NCBI RefSeq assembly: GCF_004363095.1
Contig: NZ_SNYO01000002.1
Span: 496,001-560,000, forward strand
Reading direction: 5' to 3'
Origin: Actinomycetospora succinea
GTDB lineage: Bacteria > Actinomycetota > Actinomycetes > Mycobacteriales > Pseudonocardiaceae
Length of the DNA: 64,000 nucleotides
The notes under the pieces were generated by a model that worked only from the letters and a program-made list of their open reading frames with translations, made no database searches and was not told the origin of the DNA. The position numbers and the translations under genes were made by a program. Each line of letters opens with the position of its first letter. The stretch's first letter is position 1. Below, in pieces: positions 8,023 to 16,924 of this stretch.

Positions 8023-8606
8023 ATCGGCTCAGGACCATCCGCGGGCGACGGCCCAGAGGCTGAGTCCACGTCCCTGCCGTCGGAGTTCGCGCCACGTCCG
8101 GATCGTCCGCATGAGTGCGGAGGCTGCCTGTCGAGCGCCCCGACGTCCATCGAACGGGTGTGCGAGGGCCCGCCGGCTGGCTGCGCTGCTGAACCTCGCC
8201 GGCTGGTTGCCTGTTGTTCGCGGCCACTTGCCGCACGGTTCGTGCTCGGGGTCTCTCCCTCGGCGGCGCGGGCTCTGCCCTGCCGGGCCGCTCGTGCGGG
8301 TGCAAGCGCCCCAGTCCTCGATAGCTGGCGCGCGTACTGCCTGGTTGCGCTTGCGGCTGTGCGGGCGGTCTGGCAGCCCTCGGGCGCGTCGTCGTGGGTG
8401 AGGCCCCGCCCCGACCACCACTCCCCCGAGCTCGTCGCACTCGTGGGCTCTCCTGAGGTCGGTGCCCTGGTCCAGGGCGGAGCGCCTGGCCGCCGGAGGC
8501 CGTATGCGTGTCGCACTGTCGTCCTGGTTGGCGTCGTCGCTGCCGCTGCCGTCATGCCCGGCCCCCGGGTCGGGTGCGCGCCCCGGGTCGGAGACAGGAG
8601 GGGAAG

Positions 8607-8648
8607 CGTGCCCGGCCCGACGGGGCCGGGCACGGCTGGCGCGCCAGC
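8607..8648. promoter_or_regulatory. tandem palindromes, candidate replication/transfer origin
   Basis: A perfect 12-base stem with a GACG loop (8607-8634) is followed directly by the 14-base palindrome GCTGGCGCGCCAGC (8635-8648), about 115 bases upstream of the Rep start. Rolling-circle double-strand origins carry such hairpins near rep, but a terminator is the alternative. Confidence 0.45.
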
Positions 8649-8762
8649 GCCGGCCCTGACCGTGGGCGGTGTGCGTTGAGCGCTCTCGGTAATGGGCGAA
8701 CAGGTCTTCACAAGACCAGGCAGCGACGAGGAGCCAACGAGCGCCTGAGCCCGGGAGAGCGG

Positions 8763-10013
8763 GTGGCGAAGGCCCAGCACCGACGCGAGACCCGGTGGGC
8801 CCGCCGCTCACAACTACGTCCGATCACGAGCCTGCGGCGCGTGCGGAACTGCGGCACCCCGCTCGACCCCGACGGCGGGGTCACGCTCGCGCTCACGACG
8901 GGCGAGGACGGGACCCGCTCGGCCGGCTACTCCGGGCTCGCGTCATGCGGGTCGGTGTGGGCGTGCCCGCAGTGCGCGGCGAAGATCGCCACCCGCCGCG
9001 CCGGCGAATTGTCCAGGGTCATGCGCGCGGTCGACGAGGCTGGCGGGTCGGCGTTCCTGCTGACCCTGACGATGCGCCACGCCCGCGGGGACCGGCTCGG
9101 GCTGACCAAGCTGGAGCGGACCCGGCTGCGTCACCTCGAGGAGAACCGGTCGCGCTACGAGGCGGCGAACGCCAATCACTGGGACTTCGATGAGCGCGAG
9201 GCCGAGGCGGAGGCCATCGAGGAGCACTCCTTGCGGCAACGGAAGGGCTGCTGGGACGTGCTCTCCGATGCGTGGGCGCGGGTTACCTCTGGCGGGGCGT
9301 GGCAGTCCGATCAGGAGCTGTTCGGCGGGCTCCTGGGCTGGGCGCGGGTCGTGGAGGTGACCGACGGGGACAACGGGTGGCACGTCCACATCCACGCCTT
9401 GCTCTGCTTCGGCGCCCAAGTCTCGGCCGAGCTCGTCGCCGGCTCGATCGGCGCTCGCATGTTCTCCCGCTGGCGAGGCACCCTGGAGCGCAAAGGCTTC
9501 GACGCCTCAGAGCAGCATGGCTGGGACCTGCGGCGCGTGCAGCTCGGGGACGGTGACCTCGCGGACTACTTCACCAAGATCGCCCACGAAGTCACCGGTT
9601 CGCACCGCAAGGAAGGCCGCCGCGCGGGTGGCCGCACCCCGATGCGACTTCTCGCCGACGCGGTGGACACCTACGAGGAGTCGGCGGTGGCGCGCTGGTG
9701 GGAGTGGGAGCAGGCCAGCGAGGGCCGCAGGCAGCTCACCTGGTCCACCGGCCGACGCAACCTGCGCGCCCTAGCTCAACTTGGCGCCGAGGCCACCGAC
9801 GAGGACATCGCGGCCGAGGACCTCGACGCCGACACCAGGCTCAGGCTGCCCGCCGACACGTGGGACACCGTCCATCGTGCGGGCGGGGAGGCCGAGCTAC
9901 TCAACCTTGCCGAGGTCGGTGGCCTCGAAGCGGTGCGAGCCTGGCTGCACGCGCGGGGCCTGCGCTGGCTCCCCGACGTCGAGCGACCAACTGTGAAGCA
10001 GGCACATGAGTAG
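8763..10013 (+). CDS. RepSA-like rolling-circle replication initiator
   Basis: A 416-residue HUH-type Rep that would nick and initiate replication of the excised element. The N terminus has a zinc-finger-like CGSVWACPQC (residues 62-71). Motif 1 is FLLTLTM (around 98-104). The HUH metal motif is HVHIH (207-211). The catalytic tyrosine lies in YFTKIAHEVTG (Tyr269, Lys272). These are the hallmarks of RepSA/protein-rep initiators of AICEs. The start is taken as GTG 8763 with GGGAGAG upstream; an upstream TTG is possible. It stands alone between the palindromic region and the cargo. Confidence 0.85.
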   Translation: MAKAQHRRETRWARRSQLRPITSLRRVRNCGTPLDPDGGVTLALTTGEDGTRSAGYSGLASCGSVWACPQCAAKIATRRAGELSRVMRAVDEAGGSAFLLTLTMRHARGDRLGLTKLERTRLRHLEENRSRYEAANANHWDFDEREAEAEAIEEHSLRQRKGCWDVLSDAWARVTSGGAWQSDQELFGGLLGWARVVEVTDGDNGWHVHIHALLCFGAQVSAELVAGSIGARMFSRWRGTLERKGFDASEQHGWDLRRVQLGDGDLADYFTKIAHEVTGSHRKEGRRAGGRTPMRLLADAVDTYEESAVARWWEWEQASEGRRQLTWSTGRRNLRALAQLGAEATDEDIAAEDLDADTRLRLPADTWDTVHRAGGEAELLNLAEVGGLEAVRAWLHARGLRWLPDVERPTVKQAHE

Positions 10014-10297
10014 CGGCGCGCCACCGGACCGTTCCGCCCATGCTTTCGGTGGCGTCGCGCGCCTGGCCGAGACGTGGAGGGCACCGCCGGTCCTCTGGCG
10101 TAGTCCTCCGGGCGGTGAAGCGAACAGTCGGGCGTCCACCTCGCGGGCCCGTAGCGCCCCCGGGAACGGCGTCCTCCGGTGGGTCGCCACCGTCGTCACC
10201 ATGTCGTGTTCGCCAACCCGAAGCTGCACGGCCATGGCCTCCGGTTCGACCCAAGTTTGGGGATGCTCGCTGGCTGCCTCGGTGCCACCGGCACGAA

Positions 10298-11185
10298 CTA
10301 AGTGCCGGCGCCGAGGGAGCGGCCCACACAGCGGAAACCGACGTGACTCATCCCGGTGTCGATCGGTTGCGGGCGGCGGGCCGCCGGGCGGTAGCGCTGG
10401 CAGTAGCTGTCGGTGCAGAGGAACGAGCCTCCCTTGACGACGTGGCGCGGCACGAATCCCGTGTCCTCCGGGCCGCAGCAGGTGTGATCGACGACGTCGT
10501 AGAGATCGGCGGTCCACTCCCAGACGTTGCCGGCCATGTCGACGAGGCCGTAGGGGTTGGCGGGGAAGGCGCCGACCGGGGTGGTCCCCCCATATCCGCG
10601 GTCGGCGCGCCAGGGGAACTCGCCGTGCCAGAAGTTCGCGAGCCGCGTGCCGGGCTCCTCGGGCGAGTCGCCCCAGGTGTAGGTGGCGCCGTCGAGGCCG
10701 CCGCGGGCCGCGGTCTCCCACTCGACCTCGGTCGGGAGCGCGAGCCCGGCCCACATGGCGTAGGCGTGCGCGTCGGCGTGGGCGACGTGCACCACCGGGT
10801 GGTCGGCGCGGTCGGCCAACGACGAGCCGCGGCCCTCCGGGCGGCGCCAGGACGCGCCCGGGGTCCAGGTCCACCACTGCGAGAGGTGGCGGAGGTCGAC
10901 CGGCCCAGGGGTGGGTGTGAAGACCATCGAGCCGGGCTGGAGGTTCTCGGCCGGAGCGCCCGGGAAGTCGGCGGGGTCGAGGGGCTGCTCGGCCACGGTG
11001 ACGTACTTCGTCGCCCGCACGAAGGCGGCGAACTGGGCGTTGGTGACGGGGTGGCGCTCGATCTCGAAGGCGTCCACGTCCACCGTCCGGGCCGGAGCCT
11101 CCTCGGGGTAGTGGTGGTCCGAGCCGACGGTGAGCGTCTGGGCCTCGATCCGGCGCAGCTCTCCGGTGATCACGGCGGCGCTCAC
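10298..11185 (-). CDS. formylglycine-generating enzyme (SUMF1 family)
   Basis: This 295-residue enzyme oxidises the active-site cysteine of type I sulfatases to formylglycine using copper and oxygen. Family signatures are HPVTNAQFAAFV, LPTEVEWETAARGG, NPYGLVDMAGNVWEWTADLY and the catalytic GGSFLCTDSYCQRYRPAAR, in which Cys257 and Cys262 are the redox pair; CRxxxR-type FRC ends the domain. GTG at 11185 overlaps the stop of the upstream HAD frame by four bases (GTGA). It lies in one operon with the sulfatase at 12112-13650, its evident substrate. No signal peptide is visible, so maturation is cytoplasmic. Confidence 0.92.
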   Translation of the reverse strand: MSAAVITGELRRIEAQTLTVGSDHHYPEEAPARTVDVDAFEIERHPVTNAQFAAFVRATKYVTVAEQPLDPADFPGAPAENLQPGSMVFTPTPGPVDLRHLSQWWTWTPGASWRRPEGRGSSLADRADHPVVHVAHADAHAYAMWAGLALPTEVEWETAARGGLDGATYTWGDSPEEPGTRLANFWHGEFPWRADRGYGGTTPVGAFPANPYGLVDMAGNVWEWTADLYDVVDHTCCGPEDTGFVPRHVVKGGSFLCTDSYCQRYRPAARRPQPIDTGMSHVGFRCVGRSLGAGT

Positions 11186-12106
11186 CGGTCCGGCTCCGCG
11201 AAGACGGTGTGCCAGTCGTTCTTCATGCTCACGACGACCCAGTCCTGGTCGTGGGCCCGCGCCAGGACGTCCTCGGCGCCCGCGGTGTCGGCGAACTCGC
11301 GGTCGGCGTCGTCGTGTGCCACGACCAGGCGCAGCGCCGGCCCGTCGGGACGGCCGGCGAACTCCAGCATGGGCAGGTCGCCGTTGGAGTTGCCGATCGC
11401 GACGATCGGGCGGCGCCCGATCCGGCTCCAGATCCGGACCGGCTTCTCCGGGCCGTCGTCGAAGAAGTCCATCTCGGCCTTATAGAGCAGCTCCCCGCCC
11501 GACCACGTCAGCCCCAGCGCTCCCGATCACGCGCTCCGGGGGGATGCCGTAGAGCTCCCCCGCCACGGGGCGCATGAAGTCCCGGTCGCCGCCGGAGGCG
11601 ATGTAGACGGTGAATCCGTGGGCCTCCAGATAGCGCAGGAGCTCGACCATCGGCCCGTACCCGCACCCCCGGTAGGGCCGCTTCAGCTGCGGGTGCTCGG
11701 CGTCGACGAAGAAGGCCGTGACGCGGCGGTCATACTCCTCGACGCTCACCTCGCCGAATGCGCCCGTCACCGCCCTCATCAGCAGGCCCAGGTCGGCGTC
11801 ATCACCGCGGTAGTGCTTGACCATCGCCGCGCCGAGCCAGTGCAGGTCGTGGGAGTAGGCGGCCTTGTACGGCTGCGTGTCGCGCAGCGACGGGTCGTCG
11901 CGCGCCATCTCGCCGAGCCGGCGGATGGTGAAGTCGAGCTGGATCGGCATCGGCTTCTCGCACCACAGCGTGCCGTCATTGTCGGCGACCGCCACGCGCG
12001 CTTCGGACGGGAGATAGTCGGGGCCCGACTCGTCGCAGACTCGTGCGACGAAGTCCTCGATAGCCGACCTGGTCTCCGTGTCGTGCCACGAGTCGAGTCC
12101 GATCAC
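11182..12106 (-). pseudogene. HAD-family phosphatase with an internal frameshift
   Basis: Residues from VIGLDSWHDT through VAVADNDGTLWCEKPMP (DxDGT nucleophile motif) to GIPPERVIGSAG are read in one frame that stops at 11480. The rest of the domain (MDFFDDGPEKPVRIWSRIGR, IVAIGNSNGDLPML with the HAD motif-IV GNSNGD) continues in another frame to 11182. Reading LTWSGGELLYKAE in the second frame just before MDFF shows the shift lies near 11511-11522 (two bases lost or one gained). The two halves together make a normal-length phosphoserine-phosphatase-like HAD enzyme. It could be a real inactivation, a sequencing error or recoding. The family commonly accompanies sulfatase/FGE genes. Confidence 0.75.
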
Positions 12107-12111
12107 CGTGG

Positions 12112-13650
12112 TCAGTCCGCGGCCAGGAACTCGTGGAGCTTGGCGACGGCGTGGTCGATCGTGAACGACGCCGGTTCCTGACGGGGCGGGAACTCGTGGA
12201 ACGTGTCGAGGAACTGGGTGCCGAGCACGGTGCCGTACACGGTGATGTAGGCATGATCGATGAACCAGTCCCAGTAGGTGTTGGACGTGATGTCGGCCCG
12301 CTCGAAGGGGTCCGTGCGCAAATTGAAGATCTTGGGCAGCCGGAGCAGGGTGAAGGGCTCGGCCCACAGACCCATCGTCCCGTGCAGACGCTGCTCCATG
12401 AACACGATCTTCCAGTTGTCGAACCGGATGCCGAGCACGTCGCCGTCGTCGGAGAAGTACACCATTCCGGCGCGAGGGCTGTGGGCCTGCTCGCCCGTGA
12501 GGTAGGGCAGCAGGTCGTAGCCGTCGATGTGGACGCGGAAGGTTTTCTCGCCGGCCTGGTGACCCGCCTTGAGCTTCTCGACGATGTCGGGGTCGCCAGC
12601 GGCGGCGAGAAGGGTCGGCAGCCAGTCGTGGTGCTGGACGATCTCGTTGGAGACGACACCCGCCGGGATGTGCCCGGGCCAGCGGATCATCTCCGGGACG
12701 CGGAACGCGCCCTCCCAGTTCGTGTCCTTCTCGCTGCGGAACGGGGTGGTGGCGCCGTCGGGCCAGGTGTTGGCGTGCGGACCATTGTCGGTGGAGTAGA
12801 TGACGATCGTGTCCTCGGCGATGCCCAGCTCGTCGAGCAGGTCGAGCAGCTGCCCGACGTTGCCGTCGTGGTCGATCATGGTGTCGTGGTACGGCGACTG
12901 CCAGCGTCCCGCCTGCCCGATGCTCTCCGGCTTGGTGTGGGTGCGAAGGTGCATGTGGGTCATGTTCATCCACACGAAGAACGGCGTCCCCGCCTCGTGC
13001 TGCTTGCGAATGAACGTCTCGCAGGCACCGGTAGTCTCGTCGTCGATGGTCTCCATGCGCTTCTTGGTCAGCGGGCCGGTGTCCTCGACGCGCTGCTTGC
13101 CGACGGGCCCGTAGCGCGGATCGGTCTCGCCCGCGTCATCCTCAGTGGCCCAGGAGTGCAGGACGCCACGCGGGAGCGCGAGCTGGCGGAGACGGGGGAA
13201 GTCCTTTTCGCTGGGATAGTCCGGCAGCTCGGGCTCTTCCTCGGCGTTGAGGTGGTAGAGGTTGCCGAAGAACTCGTCGAAGCCGTGGACGGTCGGCAGG
13301 TACTTGTTCAGGTCGCCGAGGTGGTTCTTGCCGAACTGCCCGGTGGCGTAGCCCAGGGGTTTGATCAGCTCGGCGATGGTCGGGTCGTCAGCCGAGAGCC
13401 CGATGTCCACGCCCGGGACGCCGACCTTGCTCATGCCGGTGCGGTAGACGCTCTGGCCGGTGATGAACGCCGCCCGTCCCGCGGTGCAGCTCTGCTCGCC
13501 GTAGGAGTCGGTGAAGCGCATCCCCTCGGCGGCGACCCGGTCGATGTTCGGGGTCCGGTAACCCATCAACCCGTCGCTGTAGCAGGACAGGTTCGTGATC
13601 CCGATGTCGTCACCCCAGATGACGAGGATGTTCGGCTTCCCGTTCGGCAT
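12112..13650 (-). CDS. type I arylsulfatase (formylglycine-dependent)
   Basis: A 512-residue alkaline-phosphatase-superfamily sulfatase that hydrolyses sulfate esters. It opens with NILVIWGDDIGITNLSCY (metal-binding Asp14, Asp15) and has the maturation motif Cys55-Thr-Ala-Gly-Arg (SCTAGRAAFITGQS). Further family signatures are ATGQFGKNHLGD and IVIYSTDNGPHANTWPDG. No signal peptide is seen, which points to an intracellular enzyme. ATG 13650 has AAAGGAG eight bases upstream; a longer frame to 13740 lacks support. It is first in an operon with the HAD phosphatase and the formylglycine-generating enzyme. Confidence 0.92.
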   Translation of the reverse strand: MPNGKPNILVIWGDDIGITNLSCYSDGLMGYRTPNIDRVAAEGMRFTDSYGEQSCTAGRAAFITGQSVYRTGMSKVGVPGVDIGLSADDPTIAELIKPLGYATGQFGKNHLGDLNKYLPTVHGFDEFFGNLYHLNAEEEPELPDYPSEKDFPRLRQLALPRGVLHSWATEDDAGETDPRYGPVGKQRVEDTGPLTKKRMETIDDETTGACETFIRKQHEAGTPFFVWMNMTHMHLRTHTKPESIGQAGRWQSPYHDTMIDHDGNVGQLLDLLDELGIAEDTIVIYSTDNGPHANTWPDGATTPFRSEKDTNWEGAFRVPEMIRWPGHIPAGVVSNEIVQHHDWLPTLLAAAGDPDIVEKLKAGHQAGEKTFRVHIDGYDLLPYLTGEQAHSPRAGMVYFSDDGDVLGIRFDNWKIVFMEQRLHGTMGLWAEPFTLLRLPKIFNLRTDPFERADITSNTYWDWFIDHAYITVYGTVLGTQFLDTFHEFPPRQEPASFTIDHAVAKLHEFLAAD

Positions 13651-13723
13651 AGAGAGCTCCTTTGCGGTGGCGCGAATCGACGGGGCGCCAAGTGGATGCG
13701 GGCAGAGAGGATGCGCAGGCTTC

Positions 13724-14032
13724 TCAGCGGGGGACACCACGCATTGAGACCGCGTGGAGGCTCAGGGATTGGAGGCGGGGCGAGAATGCCGTGGAGGAGC
13801 GCCTCGTCGACGACCTCGCTGTGCATACGGTTTCGGGCACGGCCTCGGTGACCTCGAGCAGTCCGAACTCGCCGGCGACGTCGTGAACGAATTCATACGA
13901 AGCTCGTCCCCACACGATTTGTCCATCGCCTGGAAGAATCACCGAGTCCTTGCGTATGGCGATGAACCCACGGTCGGCACCGTCGACAGAGTTGTCGGCG
14001 CAGGACGGGCCCGCAGGTTGGACCTGGGTCAT
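13724..14032 (-). CDS. hypothetical protein, possibly frameshifted
   Basis: A 102-residue frame starting at ATG 14032 with GGAG eight bases upstream. The first 65 residues (MTQVQPAGPSC..., IVWGRASYEFVHDVAGEFGL, LEVTEAVPE) look like real protein. The last 35 are low-complexity Ser/Arg, whereas the next frame over the same bases reads MHSEVVDEALLHGILAPP, so the 3' end may be shifted. No family is recognised. It lies 74 bases upstream of the sulfatase on the same strand and could be its first operon gene. Confidence 0.4.
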   Translation of the reverse strand: MTQVQPAGPSCADNSVDGADRGFIAIRKDSVILPGDGQIVWGRASYEFVHDVAGEFGLLEVTEAVPETVCTARSSTRRSSTAFSPRLQSLSLHAVSMRGVPR

Positions 14033-14379
14033 GGAGACTCCGGAGTCGCTCGGTCGAAGGGAGTGGCCGCGGGCCCAGTCGCCACAGTCTTCGTGCATCA
14101 CCCCCGCGTGCCGTGGCTGAGCACGGAAGGGCGCCAAGCAGGTATACGCGATCACGTCCGTCGTGCATACCGCTCAGGTGCGCAGTGATCTCGTCGGGCG
14201 CCCGGCGAAGAAGATGATCGACTCGCAGTGTCCCCACCGACGGTGCTGGACAGGTATCGGCAGGCACGTCAGAGTGATCTCCGCCGATCTCTCCGCGGAC
14301 GACCAGGGGCAGGCCATCCGCGCGGCCATCGCCCAGCTATCCCACATGGTGATTCCCCCGGCGCGAGAGGCCGTGACTC
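14033..14379. other. intergenic region between divergent cargo operons
   Basis: These 347 bases separate the leftward sulfatase operon from the rightward SulP gene and should hold both promoters. I see no convincing coding frame and no clear operator; base composition is slightly less GC-rich than the flanking genes. Confidence 0.4.
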
Positions 14380-16071
14380 GTGATCGCACCCTCCCTGCAC
14401 GGGTACCGGCCGGCCTGGGCCCGGCGCGATCTGGTGGCGGGGGCGACGGTGTGGGCGGTCCTGGTGCCCGAGTCGCTGGCCTACGCCACGATCGCCGGGG
14501 TCCCGCCGGTGGTGGGTCTCTACGCCGCCGTACCTGCGCTGGTGCTCTACGCCCTGGTCGGCAGCTCGAAGCACCTCGTCGTCGGCCCGATGGCGGCCAC
14601 CGCCGCCCTCTCCGCGAGCGTCGTCGCCGACGTCAGCGGGGGCGGCTTCGACCCAGCGACACTGACCACCGCGTTGGCAATCACCGTCGGGCTCGTCGCG
14701 ATCGTGGCCGGCGCGTTCCGGCTCGGCTTCCTCGCAAGCTTCATCTCCGAGCCCGTGCTCAAGGGTTTCATCGTCGGCCTGGCGCTGACCATCGCCGTGG
14801 GCCAACTCCCGAAGCTGATCGGGGTGGAGAAGGGCGAGGGCGACTTCTTCGCCCAGCTCTGGCACTTCGTGACCCACCTCGGCGACGCGGACCTGCTCAG
14901 CGCAGCGATCGGGATCGGCACCCTCGCCGTGGTCCTCGGACTGCGGCGCTGGCTACCGACCGTCCCCGGCTCGCTTGTGGCGGTCGCGGTGGCCATCGCC
15001 CTGGTGTGGACCCTCGCTCTCGACCGCCACGGCGTCGACGTAGTCGGCCCGATCACCGCCGGACTTCCCCCGCTGGGGCTGCCGGCCATCCCGGCCTCGA
15101 CGTATCTGCAGCTGGTGGGCGGTGCCCTCGGGGTCGCCTTGGTCGGGTTCGCCGAGGGCCTGGGGGCGGCCAAGACCTACGCCACCCGCCACGGCTACGA
15201 GGTCGACCCCAACCGGGAGCTGCTCGGGCTCGGAGCCGCGAACATCGGGGCCGGGCTCGCGTCCGGGATGGTGGTCAACGGCAGCCTCTCCAAGACCGCC
15301 GTCAACGGGTCGGCCGGCGCCCGCACCGAGGCGTCGAGCCTGGTCGCTGCGGCGCTGACCGTGGTCACCCTGCTGTTCCTGACCGGACTGTTCACCCGGC
15401 TCCCCGAGCCGGCGCTGGCTGCGATCGTGATCGCCGCGGTCGTGGAGCTGATCGACATACGCGCCCTGGTGACGCTCTACCGGATGTGGACGCGGCGCCT
15501 GGGGTCGATCTACGGGCTGGCCGCTCGAGCCGACTTCGCTGCTGCAGTCGCCGCGCTGCTCGGGGTCCTGGTCTTCGACACCCTCCCCGGCCTCTTCATC
15601 GGCATCACCCTGTCGCTGGTGCTCCTCCTCTACCGCGCGTCCCGCCCGCACGTCGCCGAGCTGGGCCGGGCCGCATCCGGTGCCGACCTCTGGATCGACC
15701 GCGACCGCCACCCCGACGCCGCGGCCGCCGACGGTGTCGCGGTCGTCCGCGTGGAAGGCGGCCTGTTCTTCGCCGACGCCGATCACGTCCGAGACGCCCT
15801 ACGCGACGCCGCCGGCCCCGGCGTACACGGAATCGTCCTCGACGCCCGCTCGGTGCCCTTCGTCGACGTCACCGCCGCCCGGATGCTCGTCGAGCTCACC
15901 GCAACCCTCGCCGCCCGGAACGTCGAGCTCGTCATCGCCCGCGACCTCGGCCAGGTCCGCGACATCCTGCGCGCCACCGACGGCACTGCCCCTCGAGTCT
16001 TCGCCGAGGTCGACGCCGCCGTCGCCGCTCTCGGCACCGCCCCCTCGACCGATCCCAGGAGACGGCCGTGA
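14380..16071 (+). CDS. SulP family anion transporter with STAS domain
   Basis: A 563-residue inner-membrane permease of the SLC26/SulP family, which moves sulfate, bicarbonate or related anions. The family signature ATIAGVPPVVGLYAA is near the N terminus. About 10-14 helices follow, with GMVVNGSLSKTAVNGSAGARTEASSL in the middle. Residues about 440-545 form a cytoplasmic STAS domain (VVRVEGGLFFADADHVRD...VVLDARSVPFVD-like). GTG 14380 has GAGAGG upstream. Being divergent from the sulfatase operon it could handle sulfate released or required there, but bicarbonate transport is equally possible by sequence. Confidence 0.88.
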   Translation: MIAPSLHGYRPAWARRDLVAGATVWAVLVPESLAYATIAGVPPVVGLYAAVPALVLYALVGSSKHLVVGPMAATAALSASVVADVSGGGFDPATLTTALAITVGLVAIVAGAFRLGFLASFISEPVLKGFIVGLALTIAVGQLPKLIGVEKGEGDFFAQLWHFVTHLGDADLLSAAIGIGTLAVVLGLRRWLPTVPGSLVAVAVAIALVWTLALDRHGVDVVGPITAGLPPLGLPAIPASTYLQLVGGALGVALVGFAEGLGAAKTYATRHGYEVDPNRELLGLGAANIGAGLASGMVVNGSLSKTAVNGSAGARTEASSLVAAALTVVTLLFLTGLFTRLPEPALAAIVIAAVVELIDIRALVTLYRMWTRRLGSIYGLAARADFAAAVAALLGVLVFDTLPGLFIGITLSLVLLLYRASRPHVAELGRAASGADLWIDRDRHPDAAAADGVAVVRVEGGLFFADADHVRDALRDAAGPGVHGIVLDARSVPFVDVTAARMLVELTATLAARNVELVIARDLGQVRDILRATDGTAPRVFAEVDAAVAALGTAPSTDPRRRP

Positions 16072-16131
16072 CTCCTGCCGAGGCAGACGACCTGCAGGCC
16101 ACCATCCGAGGCACCAGCCTCGGTGCCGAGA

Positions 16132-16818
16132 ATGGGTGAGGCCATCGGCGCGGTCCTCCCGCTCGCCGTCGGGGTGTCGCTGAGCCCCATCCCGATCATC
16201 GCGGTCGTGCTGATGCTCGCGACCCCACGCGGGCGCGCGAACGGGATCGCCTTCGTCCTCGGCTGGATCGTCGGCCTCAGCGTCGCCGGCACGATCGTGC
16301 TGCTCGTGTCGGGCGGCGCGGGAGCGAGCGACGATCAGGCCCCGGCCACCTGGGTCGGCATCGTGAAGCTCGTCCTCGGCGCCGCGCTCGTCGTGCTCGC
16401 CGTCGTCCGGTGGCGGCGTCGCCCCCGCGGCGCGGGCGACGAGGCCCTCCCCGCGTGGATGACGACGATCGACAGGTTCACCCCGGCGAAGTCCGTCGGC
16501 TTCGGGGTCGCGCTGTCCGCGGTCAACCCGAAGAACCTCCTCATCACCGTCGGCGCCGCCGCCGCGATCGCCCAGACAGGGACGAGCGCCGGCGGGCAGG
16601 CCGTCGCCCTGGCCGTGTTCGTCGTCCTCAGCACCATCGGGCCCGCCGTCCCGCTCGCGATCTACCTCGGGATGGGCGACCGGTCCACCCAGGTCCTCGC
16701 ATCGCTCCGGACCTGGATGGCCGCGCACAACACCGCGATCATGTGCGTGCTGCTGCTCGTGATCGGGGTCAAGCTCGTCGGCGACGGTGTCGCCGGCTTG
16801 TTCGGGCGAGGCCCGTGA
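16132..16818 (+). CDS. GAP/SfLAP family membrane protein
   Basis: A 228-residue protein with six hydrophobic helices in the LysE-like arrangement of the GAP family (PF11139, sulfolipid-1-addressing protein type). Signatures are GVSLSPIPIIAVVLMLATPRGRANG and FGVALSAVNPKNLLITVGAAA. Mycobacterial relatives help export peptidoglycolipids or sulfolipids; the cargo here is unknown. ATG 16132 is chosen over an in-frame GTG three codons upstream. A short GGCACC/GGTGCC stem (16110-16127) lies just before the start. It follows SulP by 60 bases and is probably co-transcribed. Confidence 0.8.
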   Translation: MGEAIGAVLPLAVGVSLSPIPIIAVVLMLATPRGRANGIAFVLGWIVGLSVAGTIVLLVSGGAGASDDQAPATWVGIVKLVLGAALVVLAVVRWRRRPRGAGDEALPAWMTTIDRFTPAKSVGFGVALSAVNPKNLLITVGAAAAIAQTGTSAGGQAVALAVFVVLSTIGPAVPLAIYLGMGDRSTQVLASLRTWMAAHNTAIMCVLLLVIGVKLVGDGVAGLFGRGP

Positions 16819-16924
16819 GAACGATCGGTCGAAGTCACCGGCCCTGAGTGCCCCCGGCAAGCACACCGATCTCTCCGGTCATCACCGGGCAAGGCCCGTC
16901 ACGTAGTCGAAAGAGGTAGATGAA

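Larger units (their letters stand above)
7915..8762. other. non-coding left end of the element
   Basis: No open frame in these 848 bases has convincing coding character; long frames on both strands are low-complexity GC artefacts. It holds two integrase arm-like repeats near the attachment site and two adjacent palindromes shortly before rep, so it looks like the attachment and replication-control region. Confidence 0.6.

Noticed and set aside
7849-8679. 276-residue frame after the left attachment site
   Set aside because: It reads through the attachment repeat and the two palindromes, has no ribosome-binding site or domain, and its composition is irregular; treated as non-coding.
12112-13740. 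Longer 542-residue sulfatase start
   Set aside because: The extra N terminus is low-complexity, is not a signal peptide and ignores the AAAGGAG site before ATG 13650.
14163-14379. Possible short gene before SulP
   Set aside because: The frame continues out of phase through SulP, and its first residues match nothing; treated as leader sequence.
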